A stretch of DNA of 64,000 bases from Psychrobacter sp. APC 3281 (GCF_030407815.1 NZ_JASDCS010000003.1:62001-126000), one strand, 5' to 3'; positions 28,818 to 37,324 are shown, counted from the first letter of the stretch. The notes: generated by a model not told the origin, from the sequence alone. Made by a program: numbers and translations.

Positions 28818-29658
28818 GGGCGTGTCTTCAATTCATTTTACAATGAACGATAGTACACGCCAGATAGAGCATTGACTTAAAATTACGAGCTAACTTCTCA
28901 TAGCGAGTAGCGATACTACGAAAGTGCTTAAGCCTTGCAAACATATTTTCAACAAGGTGACGTAGTTTGTACAAATAGCTATCAAACTCTGAATTAGGCT
29001 GTTTGGCATTCTTCCTTTTAGGAATGACAGGTATCATATTATGGCTGCGAGCTTTGTCTCTAATAGCCTCTGAGTCATAGCCTTTATCAGCGATGAAGTA
29101 ATCAGCTTGTCCAATCATCTCAATCAATTCACCTACAATTTGACTGTCGTGGACGTCACCCCCAGTGATTTTAAAATGGAGCGGATATCCATCGGCATCA
29201 CAGGATAGGTGTATCTTTGTAGTTGCTCCGCCACGGCTTTGTCCAATTGCTCGCTCTTCACCACGCCGAGCTCCACTTGCATGCTGATGACAGCGAACAT
29301 AGCTTCCGTCTGTGAATACCCATTCCGTATCAACTTCTGCTCAAAAGCCAAAAAAAAATCCGCCCATAAGCCAGTTTTCGACCAGCGGTTGAAACGACTA
29401 TAGGCTGTTTTCCACGAACATAATTCTTCAGGTATGTCACGCCAAGGCGCCCCTGTGCGTAGTTTCCACAGTATGGCTTCCATGATCTCTCGGCTGTTTT
29501 GAGTTTGATAGCAGCCGTACTTTATCATCGTCGATTGCAATTGATCCCAAAGCGTATCTGTTAATGCTTTTCTTGCCATAACTTGTATTTCTCGCATCGA
29601 CTCAATAGATGCGGTATTGTAACTATTATTTAGGGCTTATCCAATTGAAGACACGCCC
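28818..29658 (-). mobile_element. IS5-family (IS427-like) insertion sequence, 841 bp
   Basis: The ends are inverted repeats starting GGGCGTGTCTTCAATT, perfectly matched for about 16 bases, flanked by TA on each side (28816-28817, 29659-29660). This fits the short target duplication of the IS427 group. The inside carries a DDE transposase in two frames on the minus strand. The MITEs at 2851 and 33649 share its termini. Confidence 0.9.
28828..29579 (-). pseudogene. IS5-family DDE transposase, frame broken
   Basis: The first part (to about 29340) holds the helical N-terminal domain (L-R-T-G-A-P-W-R-D-I-P and F-N-R-W-S-K-T-G-L-W). The second part continues in the -1 frame with D-T-E-W-V-F-T-D-G-S-Y-V-R (first Asp), A-D-K-G-Y-D-S (second Asp) and R-H-L-V-E-N-M-F-A-R-L-K (Glu), then the stop at 28828. 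A run of nine T residues on the coding strand (29350-29358) looks like a slippery site, but a -1 shift there meets TGA two codons later. The simplest reading is a one-base deletion near 29341, leaving the gene inactive. An upstream ATG at 29597 is also possible. Confidence 0.8.
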
Positions 29659-29720
29659 TAATATCTATTCCATAAGTCACTTAACGGTAAAGCAGCCCAA
29701 TAACAATAGCGAGTGTAATC

Positions 29721-31424
29721 ATGTCTCAAAAAAATGATACTACTGAACCAAAAGCACCACAAGCGGTAAGTACACAATTTAGCGAGCAAGTTGTGGAGCA
29801 GCGTCTAAAGCCTAATCCTTTAAGTCAGTTTTCACTGGATGAAGATTCGCTTAGACTGGCATTGGTGACGGCTCAGTATGCTTTAAAAGCCACTCGCCAG
29901 CAAACGCCTCCGACCCTCAATAAGCCAACAGGTCTGTTAGTACTAGTTAATGGGATGGAGCAGGCAGGTAAAGGTACAGCCGTTAAGCAGTTACGGCAAT
30001 GGGTAGATCCAAGGCTGCTTAAAGTTGAGGCCACTATTGGTCATTCGCCATTGAACTATCAACCTATTTGGCAAGCACATACTAGCGCCATGCCGCGTCA
30101 TGGTGACGTCATGGTATATTTCGGCAATTGGTATGCTGATTTATTATACAACGTCATGCGACTGGCGACATCAGATAGTGAGAACCTTGAAGCATTATCA
30201 AATGATAAAGGTCAAACAGATAAAAATTCGCTTCCTATTGCTCAGTGGCAAGACTATCTACAGCAGCAGTTAGACACGCTAAAAGCATTTGAAAAAGATC
30301 TCATTGCCAATCAAACCAAATTATTAAAATGTTGGTTTCATGTTGATATCGAAACGTTGCACAGTCGCTTAAAGGATGATGAAGCAGATCCGCAGTTTTT
30401 GTATCAAATTGACTGGAATAATAAACAAGTCATTGAGAAGTTTAATGAGGTGGCTGCGACCTTGCTGCGTCAACAGGATGACTGGGTCATCATCGATGGT
30501 GATGATAAGTTAGAGGCCGCTGATAACTTTTGTCATTTGGCGCTACACGCTATGCAAACCGCGCTGGCGAGTAGTCAGACAGATACCAATGATAATGGCA
30601 ACGACAATGACAAGGAAACGTCAGAAAACGATTCCCAGTCCAAGACACTGAAACTTAACTCAGATACTAAACAAAAACAGTTTGAACCTGCACCGATACC
30701 TAAGCAACTGACGTCTATTAAAGATAAAAAAATCAGTAAGTCCGACTATCGTGAGGCGTTGGCGGAGAAGCAAGCAAGGCTCGCTGAATTGTTACGCGCA
30801 CGCCAAGGTCGGCATGTTGTGTTTGCTTTTGAAGGAATGGACGCTGCGGGAAAGGGCGGTGCGATCAAAAGGTTGGTCGCACCGCTAGATCCTCGCGAGT
30901 ATCAAATCTATAATATTGGCGCGCCGATGCTGTATGAGACTCAGCATCCTTACTTGTGGCGATTCTGGACGAGATTGCCTGACGAGCAAACCAATCGTAT
31001 TAGCCGTATCGCTATTTTCGATCGTACTTGGTATGGGCGCGTGTTGGTTGAACGTATCGAAGGATTTGCGTCTCCTAATGAATGGCAACGAGCATATGAT
31101 GAAATTAATCGTTTCGAGACAGATTTGGCAGCAGCAGGAACGTTGGTTATCAAATATTGGTTAGCGATTGATAAAAAAGAGCAGCTTAAACGGTTTGAAG
31201 ATCGTCAAGAAACACCGCATAAGCAATTTAAACTGACGGATGATGACTGGCGTAACCGTGACAAATGGTCAGACTATGTGCAGTCTGCAGCAGATATGCT
31301 GGCACGCACGGATACAACGACAGCGCCATGGTGTGTTATTGCGACCAATGAAAAACGTCAAGCGCGTTTAGATGTGTTAGATCATGCTATAGAGCAGTTG
31401 TCGGCAATCACCAAAAGCAAGTAG
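29721..31424 (+). CDS. pap: Polyphosphate:AMP phosphotransferase (two-domain PPK2)
   Basis: This enzyme phosphorylates AMP to ADP using polyphosphate, as described for Acinetobacter johnsonii PAP. The 567-residue protein has two PPK2 domains: N-terminal (Walker A G-M-E-Q-A-G-K-G-T at 78-86) and C-terminal (G-M-D-A-A-G-K-G-G near 373; lid region F-D-R-T-W-Y-G-R; N-R-D-K-W-S-D-Y). A Glu/Asn/Asp/Lys-rich linker (about 285-340) joins them. The C-terminal domain is better conserved. The next gene is a phosphate transporter, which suits a phosphate-storage role. The upstream IS ends 60 bases before the start codon, so the native promoter may have been disrupted or replaced. Confidence 0.92.
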   Translation: MSQKNDTTEPKAPQAVSTQFSEQVVEQRLKPNPLSQFSLDEDSLRLALVTAQYALKATRQQTPPTLNKPTGLLVLVNGMEQAGKGTAVKQLRQWVDPRLLKVEATIGHSPLNYQPIWQAHTSAMPRHGDVMVYFGNWYADLLYNVMRLATSDSENLEALSNDKGQTDKNSLPIAQWQDYLQQQLDTLKAFEKDLIANQTKLLKCWFHVDIETLHSRLKDDEADPQFLYQIDWNNKQVIEKFNEVAATLLRQQDDWVIIDGDDKLEAADNFCHLALHAMQTALASSQTDTNDNGNDNDKETSENDSQSKTLKLNSDTKQKQFEPAPIPKQLTSIKDKKISKSDYREALAEKQARLAELLRARQGRHVVFAFEGMDAAGKGGAIKRLVAPLDPREYQIYNIGAPMLYETQHPYLWRFWTRLPDEQTNRISRIAIFDRTWYGRVLVERIEGFASPNEWQRAYDEINRFETDLAAAGTLVIKYWLAIDKKEQLKRFEDRQETPHKQFKLTDDDWRNRDKWSDYVQSAADMLARTDTTTAPWCVIATNEKRQARLDVLDHAIEQLSAITKSK

Positions 31425-31724
31425 TTGTTAGAAATGCCTAAAGTTTAAGGACTCTTATAGGTTTATATAATTGTATTTTCCACGTATTTCCTAAGTAGGA
31501 TGGCTCGAAACATATTCGAGTTATCCTGTCTTTTACAGAGTGTGGTCTTGTCCGTATACACTAGCAGTTACAAATCTCGCAATATCATCATGCATTATGT
31601 GCTCATATTTAATATAATAGAGCGCAAAACAGCTTCTGCTAAATAATAGTTTTAATTTAGCAATCAACGTGTTTTAGTTGTTTAGCATAGATAACTTAAT
31701 AATTACGACAAAAATTGTTACAAT

Positions 31725-31733
31725 AGCTGTTAG
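31725..31733 (+). promoter_or_regulatory. Possible extended -10 promoter upstream of pit
   Basis: T-G-T-TACAAT is present around 31717-31725, with AT-rich sequence upstream. Transcription would begin about 260 bases before the pit start codon and include the hairpin at 31764-31813. Confidence 0.35.
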
Positions 31734-31763
31734 TAGTACCACAAATATCGCTAAGAAATATAT

Positions 31764-31813
31764 AAGCCGCAAGATGCTGTAATCAGACGATTTAGCAATA
31801 TCACTTGCGGCTT
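31764..31813 (+). other. Two-tiered stem-loop in the pit upstream region
   Basis: AAGCCGCAAG (31764-31773) pairs perfectly with CTTGCGGCTT (31804-31813). Inside, GCTGTAATC and GATTTAGC can form a second stem. Only a short T-run follows, so it is a weak terminator, but it could be an attenuator, a small RNA end or a 5' leader structure. Confidence 0.5.
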
Positions 31814-31993
31814 TGTGACATGTTGAAGGATGTATTATTCACTTTCGCTCTAGTCGGTTTAAGACCTTCTAATCGCATGTTGTATATTTTATATATGCTA
31901 CTTCGTTAGATGCCGTAACAAGTACTGTGAGTAGCAGCGCAATATTATCAACCTCATATAATTTTAATCAGCTTACGCAGGACGTACTAACGT

Positions 31994-33601
31994 ATGGGTA
32001 TTAGCAGCAGTTCTACAGAGTCAGTCAAGCCAGTTGGCTCTATGAGAATCAATCTATTTTTTGCCATTTTACTGATTGCGATGACTTCCTACTTTTTGTG
32101 GTGGGGTTTAGATTACACCATGCGTCAGCAAACGACGCTATTCATCGTGGCGACCGCTTTTGGTGTCTTTATGGCATTCAATATCGGTGGTAACGATGTC
32201 GCCAACTCCTTTGGTACTTCGGTGGGTGCAGGGACGTTGACTATCCCGCAAGCATTGGGTATTGCCGCGATATTTGAAGTATCGGGGGCAGTCCTTGCAG
32301 GCGGGGAGGTGACTGATACGATTCGAAGCGGTATCGTCGATCTAGATGGTCTATCAGTGACGCCCAATCAGTTCATTTATGTCATGCTCTCCGCATTGGT
32401 TGCAGCAGCATTTTGGCTGTTATTTGCAACCAAAAAAGGTCTGCCTGTTTCGACCACGCACTCCATTATTGGCGGTGTGATTGGTAGCTCCATTGTTTTA
32501 GGTATCACGTTAGGTGGTACGGACATGGCGCTCTCAACGGTAGACTGGGGAACAGTTGGAACTATCGCTATTTCTTGGGTGCTGTCACCGCTACTAGGTG
32601 GCGTGTTGTCTTATCTTTTATATGGACAAATCAAGAAAAATATCATTGAATATAATGATAAAACCGAAGCTTATATTGCGACGCTAAAAGGCAATAAAAA
32701 AGTCTTAAAGCAAAACCATAAAGAATTTTTGGATGGTTTGACAGAGTCTGAGCAATTGGCCTATACGTCAGCGATGTTACGCGATCAGGAAATCTATAAA
32801 GATGATGATTGTATCGTTGAAGATTTAGAAACTGATTACTACAAAAAGCTTTATGATATTGAGAATGAGCGTAGTAGCCTTGATACTCTAAAAGCACTTA
32901 AGCAATGGGTACCTATCATTGCTGCCGCAGGTGGTGCGGTGATGACTTCTCTAGTCGTCTTTAAAGGTCTAAAAAATGTTAATAGCGGCCTGACCACACT
33001 GCAGGGCTTCTTGATTATGGGTATGATAGCGGCGCTAGTATGGTTAGCGACCTATATCTATACCAAGAGTATTCGCGGTAAGCACAAAGAAGATTTGACC
33101 AAAGCGACGTTCATTATGTTTAGCTGGATGCAGGTCTTTACCGCGTCAGCTTTTGCCTTTAGTCATGGTTCAAACGATATCGCCAATGCGGTTGGTCCTT
33201 TTGCCGCCATTATGGATGTGATTCGTACTAATAGTATCGCTACTGAAGCTGCCGTGCCACCTGCTGTCATGCTGACTTTTGGTGTAGCATTAATCGTTGG
33301 TCTTTGGTTCATTGGTAAAGAAGTAATTCAAACCGTTGGTACCAATCTAGCGAAAATGCATCCAGCTTCAGGCTTCTCAGCTGAGTTAGCTGCTGCTGCT
33401 GTTGTAATGGGCGCATCGACTATGGGTCTGCCTGTATCAAGTACTCACACGCTAGTAGGTGCGGTACTGGGTATCGGTATCGTCAACAGAGATACGAACT
33501 GGAAGCTTATGAAGCCGATTGGTTTGGCTTGGATTGTGACGCTGCCTGCAGCGGCTACTATGTCAGCCATCAGTTATCTCGTATTGAGCAACATATTTTA
33601 A
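31994..33601 (+). CDS. pitA: PiT-family inorganic phosphate transporter
   Basis: This inner-membrane transporter moves metal-phosphate complexes with protons. The 535-residue protein has the duplicated PiT signature: F-N-I-G-G-N-D-V-A-N-S-F-G-T in the first half (about residue 62) and F-S-H-G-S-N-D-I-A-N-A-V-G-P in the second (about 392), each followed by a matching G-L-P-V-S-T/S-T-H motif. About ten hydrophobic segments are split by a charged cytoplasmic loop (residues 213-300). Its position next to polyphosphate:AMP phosphotransferase suggests linked phosphate metabolism. Low-affinity Pit function is family knowledge. Confidence 0.93.
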   Translation: MGISSSSTESVKPVGSMRINLFFAILLIAMTSYFLWWGLDYTMRQQTTLFIVATAFGVFMAFNIGGNDVANSFGTSVGAGTLTIPQALGIAAIFEVSGAVLAGGEVTDTIRSGIVDLDGLSVTPNQFIYVMLSALVAAAFWLLFATKKGLPVSTTHSIIGGVIGSSIVLGITLGGTDMALSTVDWGTVGTIAISWVLSPLLGGVLSYLLYGQIKKNIIEYNDKTEAYIATLKGNKKVLKQNHKEFLDGLTESEQLAYTSAMLRDQEIYKDDDCIVEDLETDYYKKLYDIENERSSLDTLKALKQWVPIIAAAGGAVMTSLVVFKGLKNVNSGLTTLQGFLIMGMIAALVWLATYIYTKSIRGKHKEDLTKATFIMFSWMQVFTASAFAFSHGSNDIANAVGPFAAIMDVIRTNSIATEAAVPPAVMLTFGVALIVGLWFIGKEVIQTVGTNLAKMHPASGFSAELAAAAVVMGASTMGLPVSSTHTLVGAVLGIGIVNRDTNWKLMKPIGLAWIVTLPAAATMSAISYLVLSNIF

Positions 33602-33648
33602 TGCGCTGTTTTTATCAGTGAATTATCATAATTGAGTTTTAATAACTA

Positions 33649-33818
33649 GGGCGTGTCTTCATTTCAAAAATGGTGGTAAAAATGAGATAAATTGCCGTCA
33701 AACAAGAAAAATAGCGCAGATAATATCGGGATATTAACCAGCTATTTGACGATGTTTGGCAAGATTTAGCCATTTTTAGCCCATTTAGATGACTATCGGG
33801 TGAATTGAAGACACGCCC
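33649..33818. mobile_element. 170-bp MITE, copy 2 (inverted relative to copy 1)
   Basis: Begins GGGCGTGTCTTC and ends GAATTGAAGACACGCCC, flanked by TA (33647-33648, 33819-33820). Its reverse complement matches 2851-3020 at roughly 85-90% by eye with the same length. It lies between pit and the aminotransferase gene and contains no real gene. Confidence 0.85.
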
Positions 33819-33832
33819 TAGGTTCAACGCAA

Positions 33833-33873
33833 TAAAAAACGCTTATCAGCATCATGCCGATAAGCGTTTTTTT
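33833..33873. terminator. Bidirectional terminator next to MITE copy 2
   Basis: AAAAACGCTTATC pairs with GATAAGCGTTTTTTT, with a loop containing ATCAT. It probably ends the aminotransferase gene and perhaps pit. Confidence 0.88.
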
Positions 33874-33889
33874 AATGATGTATGAAGAT

Positions 33890-35542
33890 TTACTCGGTAC
33901 CAAATTGCTTACGTTTCTTCGCAAAAAATATGTCCAATCTATCCATCGCATTTTCTAGGTCAAGTAAGTTAGGTAAGAACACCAGACGGAAATGGTCAGG
34001 TCTGTCCCAGTTAAACCCACTACCTTGAACCATCAATACGTTTTCTTCAACGAGCAAGTCCATCATAAAGTCCATATCATCGGTGATAGGGTAAACTTCT
34101 GGATCCATTTTTGGAAAACAGTAAAACGCGCCTTGAGGCATGGTACAAGAAATACCTTTAATAGCATTTAGACGTGAGACAGCCATTTCACGTTGCTTAT
34201 ATAGGCGACCCTTTTCAGAAGTCAGGTCTTGCATGCTCTGATGCCCACCCATCGCTGTTTGAATGGCATACTGTCCCTGCACGTTAGAACAAAGGCGCAT
34301 GGATGCTAGCATATCTAAGCCTTCAATAAAGTCAGCTGCGTGCTGTTTGCGGCCTGATACCATCATCCAACCTGAGCGAAAACCTGCAATACGATGTGAC
34401 TTTGACAAGCCATTGTAAGAGAGCACCAGCACGTCGTCAGTTAAGGTGCTCATTGGGGTATGGACATTATCATCATAGAGAATGCGATCGTAAATCTCAT
34501 CAGCCATGATGATTAAATCATGCTCTTTAGCAACTTCGATAATTTGCTTTAATAGCTCATCACTATAAAGTGAACCTGTTGGGTTATTCGGGTTAATAAC
34601 CACGATACCTTTCGTTTTGCTCGTAATTTTAGACTTAATATCTTCAATATCAGGGTGCCAGTTGTCTTCTTCATTGCAGCGATAGTGCACCGCAGTACCG
34701 CCAGCGAGATTAGCAGCAGCAGTCCAAAGCGGGTAGTCTGGCATCGGAATTAGGACTTCATCGCCATCATTCATCAATGCCTGCATGGTCATGACAATAA
34801 GCTCAGAAACCCCATTGCCCAAATACACATCACGCACATCAACAGCCGACAGCAACCCCTTTGATTGGTAATATTGCAAAATAGCTTTGCGCGCTGAGAA
34901 AATCCCCTGTGAGTCTGAATAGCCAGTTGCCTCGGATAGGTTCATAGCGACATCACGCAAAATCTCATGCGGGGCTTCTAAACCAAAAGGCGCTGGATTG
35001 CCCACGTTTAGTTTTAATATGCGTTTGCCTTCTGCTTCCATCTTATTAGCAGTCTGCAATAGAGGACCACGAATGTCATAGCAAACGTTTTGTAATTTAT
35101 CAGATTTTTTTATGGTGTTCATAGCAGGACCGTTTTTCGGATTGGTTGTCGAATTGGTTTTTGATTTTTTACTAGCGGAATAAGGTGTCGTCGATTGAGC
35201 ATCAGTTATTTTAATATCTGACTGGGTGTGGGAACTCGTATCTAGCTTTTGATATTCACTGCGCTCTATAGGTGATGGTGACTCGTCTGCATCAATAGCC
35301 TTATTGTTGAGGTCGCCGCGCAACAGATATCCTTCACTACAGCCCAAAATACGTGCGAGTGTAGGCAGCTTGGATGAGACAATGCCATTGGTACCGCGTT
35401 CCCAGTTTGAGATAGCACCACGGCTCACTTTTGCACCAGCGGCTGTCATGGCCTTTGCTAGCTGCTCAGCAGTAAATCCTTTGTCACGGCGTAACTGTAC
35501 CAGTCGTTCCGCTTGCGTACTTTTGCTATTGTCGTCAGACAT
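33890..35542 (-). CDS. alaA: XRE helix-turn-helix domain fused to AlaA-type aminotransferase
   Basis: The 550-residue protein joins two modules. Residues 10-75 form an XRE/Cro-type domain (R-L-V-Q-L-R-R-D-K-G-F-T, V-S-R-G-A-I-S-N-W-E-R-G). Residues 80-140 are a Ser/Thr/Lys-rich linker. From Met141 the sequence M-N-T-I-K-K-S-D-K-L-Q-N-V-C-Y-D-I-R-G-P aligns with the ordinary N-terminus of AlaA/YfbQ, a glutamate-pyruvate transaminase. PLP residues are present (N-P-N-N-P-T-G, D-E-I-Y-D-R, Lys381 in L-S-K-S-H-R). No good Shine-Dalgarno site precedes Met141, so the fusion is probably expressed, although internal initiation is possible. Candidate operators lie upstream. Whether the DNA-binding domain works is unknown. 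Confidence 0.9.
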   Translation of the reverse strand: MSDDNSKSTQAERLVQLRRDKGFTAEQLAKAMTAAGAKVSRGAISNWERGTNGIVSSKLPTLARILGCSEGYLLRGDLNNKAIDADESPSPIERSEYQKLDTSSHTQSDIKITDAQSTTPYSASKKSKTNSTTNPKNGPAMNTIKKSDKLQNVCYDIRGPLLQTANKMEAEGKRILKLNVGNPAPFGLEAPHEILRDVAMNLSEATGYSDSQGIFSARKAILQYYQSKGLLSAVDVRDVYLGNGVSELIVMTMQALMNDGDEVLIPMPDYPLWTAAANLAGGTAVHYRCNEEDNWHPDIEDIKSKITSKTKGIVVINPNNPTGSLYSDELLKQIIEVAKEHDLIIMADEIYDRILYDDNVHTPMSTLTDDVLVLSYNGLSKSHRIAGFRSGWMMVSGRKQHAADFIEGLDMLASMRLCSNVQGQYAIQTAMGGHQSMQDLTSEKGRLYKQREMAVSRLNAIKGISCTMPQGAFYCFPKMDPEVYPITDDMDFMMDLLVEENVLMVQGSGFNWDRPDHFRLVFLPNLLDLENAMDRLDIFFAKKRKQFGTE

Positions 35543-35612
35543 TGTTATTTGAGCCTTTGTTAATCAGTAAATATTCAGTGTAGAGATATATTAAGCATTT
35601 TATTTAAACACT

Positions 35613-35633
35613 AATGCAAGATATTATTGCATT
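35613..35633. promoter_or_regulatory. Palindrome AATGCAA-N7-TTGCATT upstream of the XRE-aminotransferase gene
   Basis: A perfect inverted repeat with 7-base arms and a 7-base spacer. It lies about 70 bases upstream of the start codon and shares the TGCAA half-site with the palindrome at 35678-35696. Candidate operator for the XRE domain. Confidence 0.5.
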
Positions 35634-35642
35634 GATAGTTAA

Positions 35643-35650
35643 TTTGCAAA
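35643..35650. promoter_or_regulatory. TTTGCAAA palindrome between the two larger sites
   Basis: A short perfect palindrome with the same TGCAA core. Alone it could be chance in A+T-rich DNA. Confidence 0.25.
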
Positions 35651-35677
35651 TGATTTTACAATCGGTTTAATTAGTAT

Positions 35678-35696
35678 TTGCAAGTATATCTTGCAA
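35678..35696. promoter_or_regulatory. Palindrome TTGCAAG-N5-CTTGCAA
   Basis: A perfect inverted repeat with 7-base arms. Its centre is 64 bases from the centre of the 35613 palindrome, close to six helical turns, which would let bound dimers sit on one DNA face. Confidence 0.5.
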
Positions 35697-35986
35697 TTAA
35701 TACTTGGCTTATATTTTTATGGCTCTAAATCTCTTAAGTAGACTATAAAATGTATAGGTATCAAAATTACATCTTTACCCATCATTATCTAAAATTAATT
35801 TGGTATATTTAACTCAGTCAATCGCCTCAATCATGTTGTCTATCTCACAATATAAAGAGTGCTTTTCTTATATATGCCTTGAATAGTGTGCCGATAACCA
35901 ACAGATAGAGCACGTCGTTCTCATAATCATATGGCGATAAAATAGTTACCGAGATTAGATAATAAATACTCGAATAAGGATAAATT
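35697..35986. other. Remaining divergent intergenic region before msrB
   Basis: A+T-rich. AAGGAT lies just before the msrB ATG. I found no convincing promoter pair or further gene. Confidence 0.4.
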
Positions 35987-36412
35987 ATGCAAGACAATCA
36001 ACTAAGCAAAGAAGAGATCAGCCAGTTGACTGAAGCTGACTGGAAAGAGCGTTTAACCGCTGATGAGTATCATATTATGCGTGAGAAGGGCACTGAACGC
36101 CCATTTACAGGTGTATATAATGATGCGACTGATGATGGCGTTTACCGTTGTAAAGGCTGCGGTGCAAGCTTATTTGACTCAAGCAATAAATTTGATGCGA
36201 GCTGTGGCTGGCCAAGTTTTGATCAAGGTATCGATAACAGCGCGATTGAAGAGCACGTCGATAACTCGCTAGGTATGACTCGTACTGAAGTCACTTGTAG
36301 CAACTGCGGCGCACATTTGGGCCATGTATTCCCTGATGGTCCTACTGAGACAACAGGCATGCGCTATTGCATCAACTCAGTATCTATCGATTTAGATAAG
36401 TCTGAGAAGTAA
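35987..36412 (+). CDS. msrB: Peptide-methionine (R)-S-oxide reductase MsrB
   Basis: MsrB repairs oxidised methionine (R-sulfoxide) in proteins. The 141-residue protein has the two zinc-binding C-x2-C pairs (C-K-G-C near 59-62, C-S-N-C near 104-107) and the catalytic cysteine in R-Y-C-I-N-S. G-W-P-S-F and G-H-V-F-P-D-G-P are conserved. Length is typical. A glutathione peroxidase gene follows 137 bases later, making an antioxidant pair, though a hairpin lies between them. Confidence 0.96.
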   Translation: MQDNQLSKEEISQLTEADWKERLTADEYHIMREKGTERPFTGVYNDATDDGVYRCKGCGASLFDSSNKFDASCGWPSFDQGIDNSAIEEHVDNSLGMTRTEVTCSNCGAHLGHVFPDGPTETTGMRYCINSVSIDLDKSEK

Positions 36413-36437
36413 GTAGGCTAAGTAGTATTAGAAATGT

Positions 36438-36478
36438 GAAAGGGAAGTACAAGGTGCTTCCCTTTCAATAGTTTTATT
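36438..36478 (+). terminator. Hairpin/terminator between msrB and the peroxidase gene
   Basis: GAAAGGGAAG (36438-36447) pairs perfectly with CTTCCCTTTC (36457-36466); a T-rich stretch follows after a few bases. Confidence 0.65.
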
Positions 36479-36549
36479 AGGTGTATGATAGAAAAAGAAG
36501 TAGCGCATAAACACCCAAAACAATAAAAATCTCAATTTAAGGATAAATA

Positions 36550-37035
36550 ATGAGCACAATTTATGATTTTATGGCTGAGCGCATGGATGGTAGCTCGCAA
36601 GCGTTTTCAGATTACCAAGATAAAGTATTATTAATCGTTAATACCGCAAGCAAATGTGGATTTACGCCGCAGTTTGAAGGGTTAGAGTCACTATATGAAC
36701 AGTATAAGGATCAAGGACTGGTAGTTGTCGGTTTTCCTTGTAACCAATTTGGTAGCCAAGACCCAGGTAGCAATGACGAGATTGGTGCGTTTTGCCAAAA
36801 GAACTATGGTGTCAGCTTTCCGATGATGGCAAAGACTGATGTCAATGGTGCGAATGCTCATCCTATCTACGAATGGCTTAAAGAGCAAAAGGGTGGCGTG
36901 CTGACAGATGGTATCAAATGGAATTTCACCAAGTTTCTAGTCGATAGCAAAGGCCAAGTTATTGACCGCTACGCACCAACGACCAAGCCAGAAGCCATTA
37001 AAAGTGATATCGAGCAAGCGCTAGCCGATAAATAA
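36550..37035 (+). CDS. Glutathione peroxidase family protein (Cys type)
   Basis: This cytoplasmic thiol peroxidase reduces hydroperoxides; bacterial members usually use thioredoxin rather than glutathione. The 161-residue protein carries the peroxidatic Cys36 in N-T-A-S-K-C-G-F-T, the F-P-C-N-Q-F-G motif with the conserved Gln (and a candidate resolving Cys nearby) and W-N-F-T-K-F with the catalytic Trp and Asn. AAGGAT precedes the start. Confidence 0.93.
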   Translation: MSTIYDFMAERMDGSSQAFSDYQDKVLLIVNTASKCGFTPQFEGLESLYEQYKDQGLVVVGFPCNQFGSQDPGSNDEIGAFCQKNYGVSFPMMAKTDVNGANAHPIYEWLKEQKGGVLTDGIKWNFTKFLVDSKGQVIDRYAPTTKPEAIKSDIEQALADK

Positions 37036-37140
37036 GCATGAAGTCTAAAGATAGTGAATATTTCTAAAAATATAAAATCAATAAAAACATATGCTTGTCA
37101 GAATAGTGAATAAAATATTAAAGAAAGTGCTAAATACTGT

Positions 37141-37168
37141 TTGACACGCATCTGTAAATCTATATAAT
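37141..37168 (+). promoter_or_regulatory. Promoter of the tRNA-Val/tRNA-Asp transcript
   Basis: TTGACA (37141-37146), a 16-base spacer and TATAAT (37163-37168). Both hexamers match consensus perfectly; tRNA-Val begins 80 bases downstream. Confidence 0.9.
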
Positions 37169-37248
37169 ACACACCCACAGCAACGGAGCTTAGTGACAAA
37201 CTTAAGAGCTCAGTTGATGTTGAATAAATTGCCTAGCAATTGTTCGAA

Positions 37249-37324
37249 GGGTGATTAGCTCAGTTGGTAGAGCGTCTGCCTTACACGCAGAATGTCGGCG
37301 GTTCGAATCCGTCATCACCCACCA
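37249..37324 (+). tRNA. tRNA-Val (anticodon TAC)
   Basis: 76 bases with encoded CCA. Acceptor arms GGGTGAT and ATCACCC pair; the anticodon loop reads CTTACAC with TAC; the T-arm has GGTTCGAATCC. First gene of a two-tRNA transcript. Confidence 0.97.

Larger units (their letters stand above)
31425..31993. other. Intergenic region pap-pit
   Basis: About 570 A+T-rich bases lie between two same-direction genes. Apart from the promoter and stem-loop listed separately I see no gene. No good PHO-box-like direct repeat was found. Confidence 0.5.

Noticed and set aside
33639..33827. 62-codon minus-strand frame
   Set aside because: It coincides with MITE copy 2 and starts within flanking non-coding sequence.
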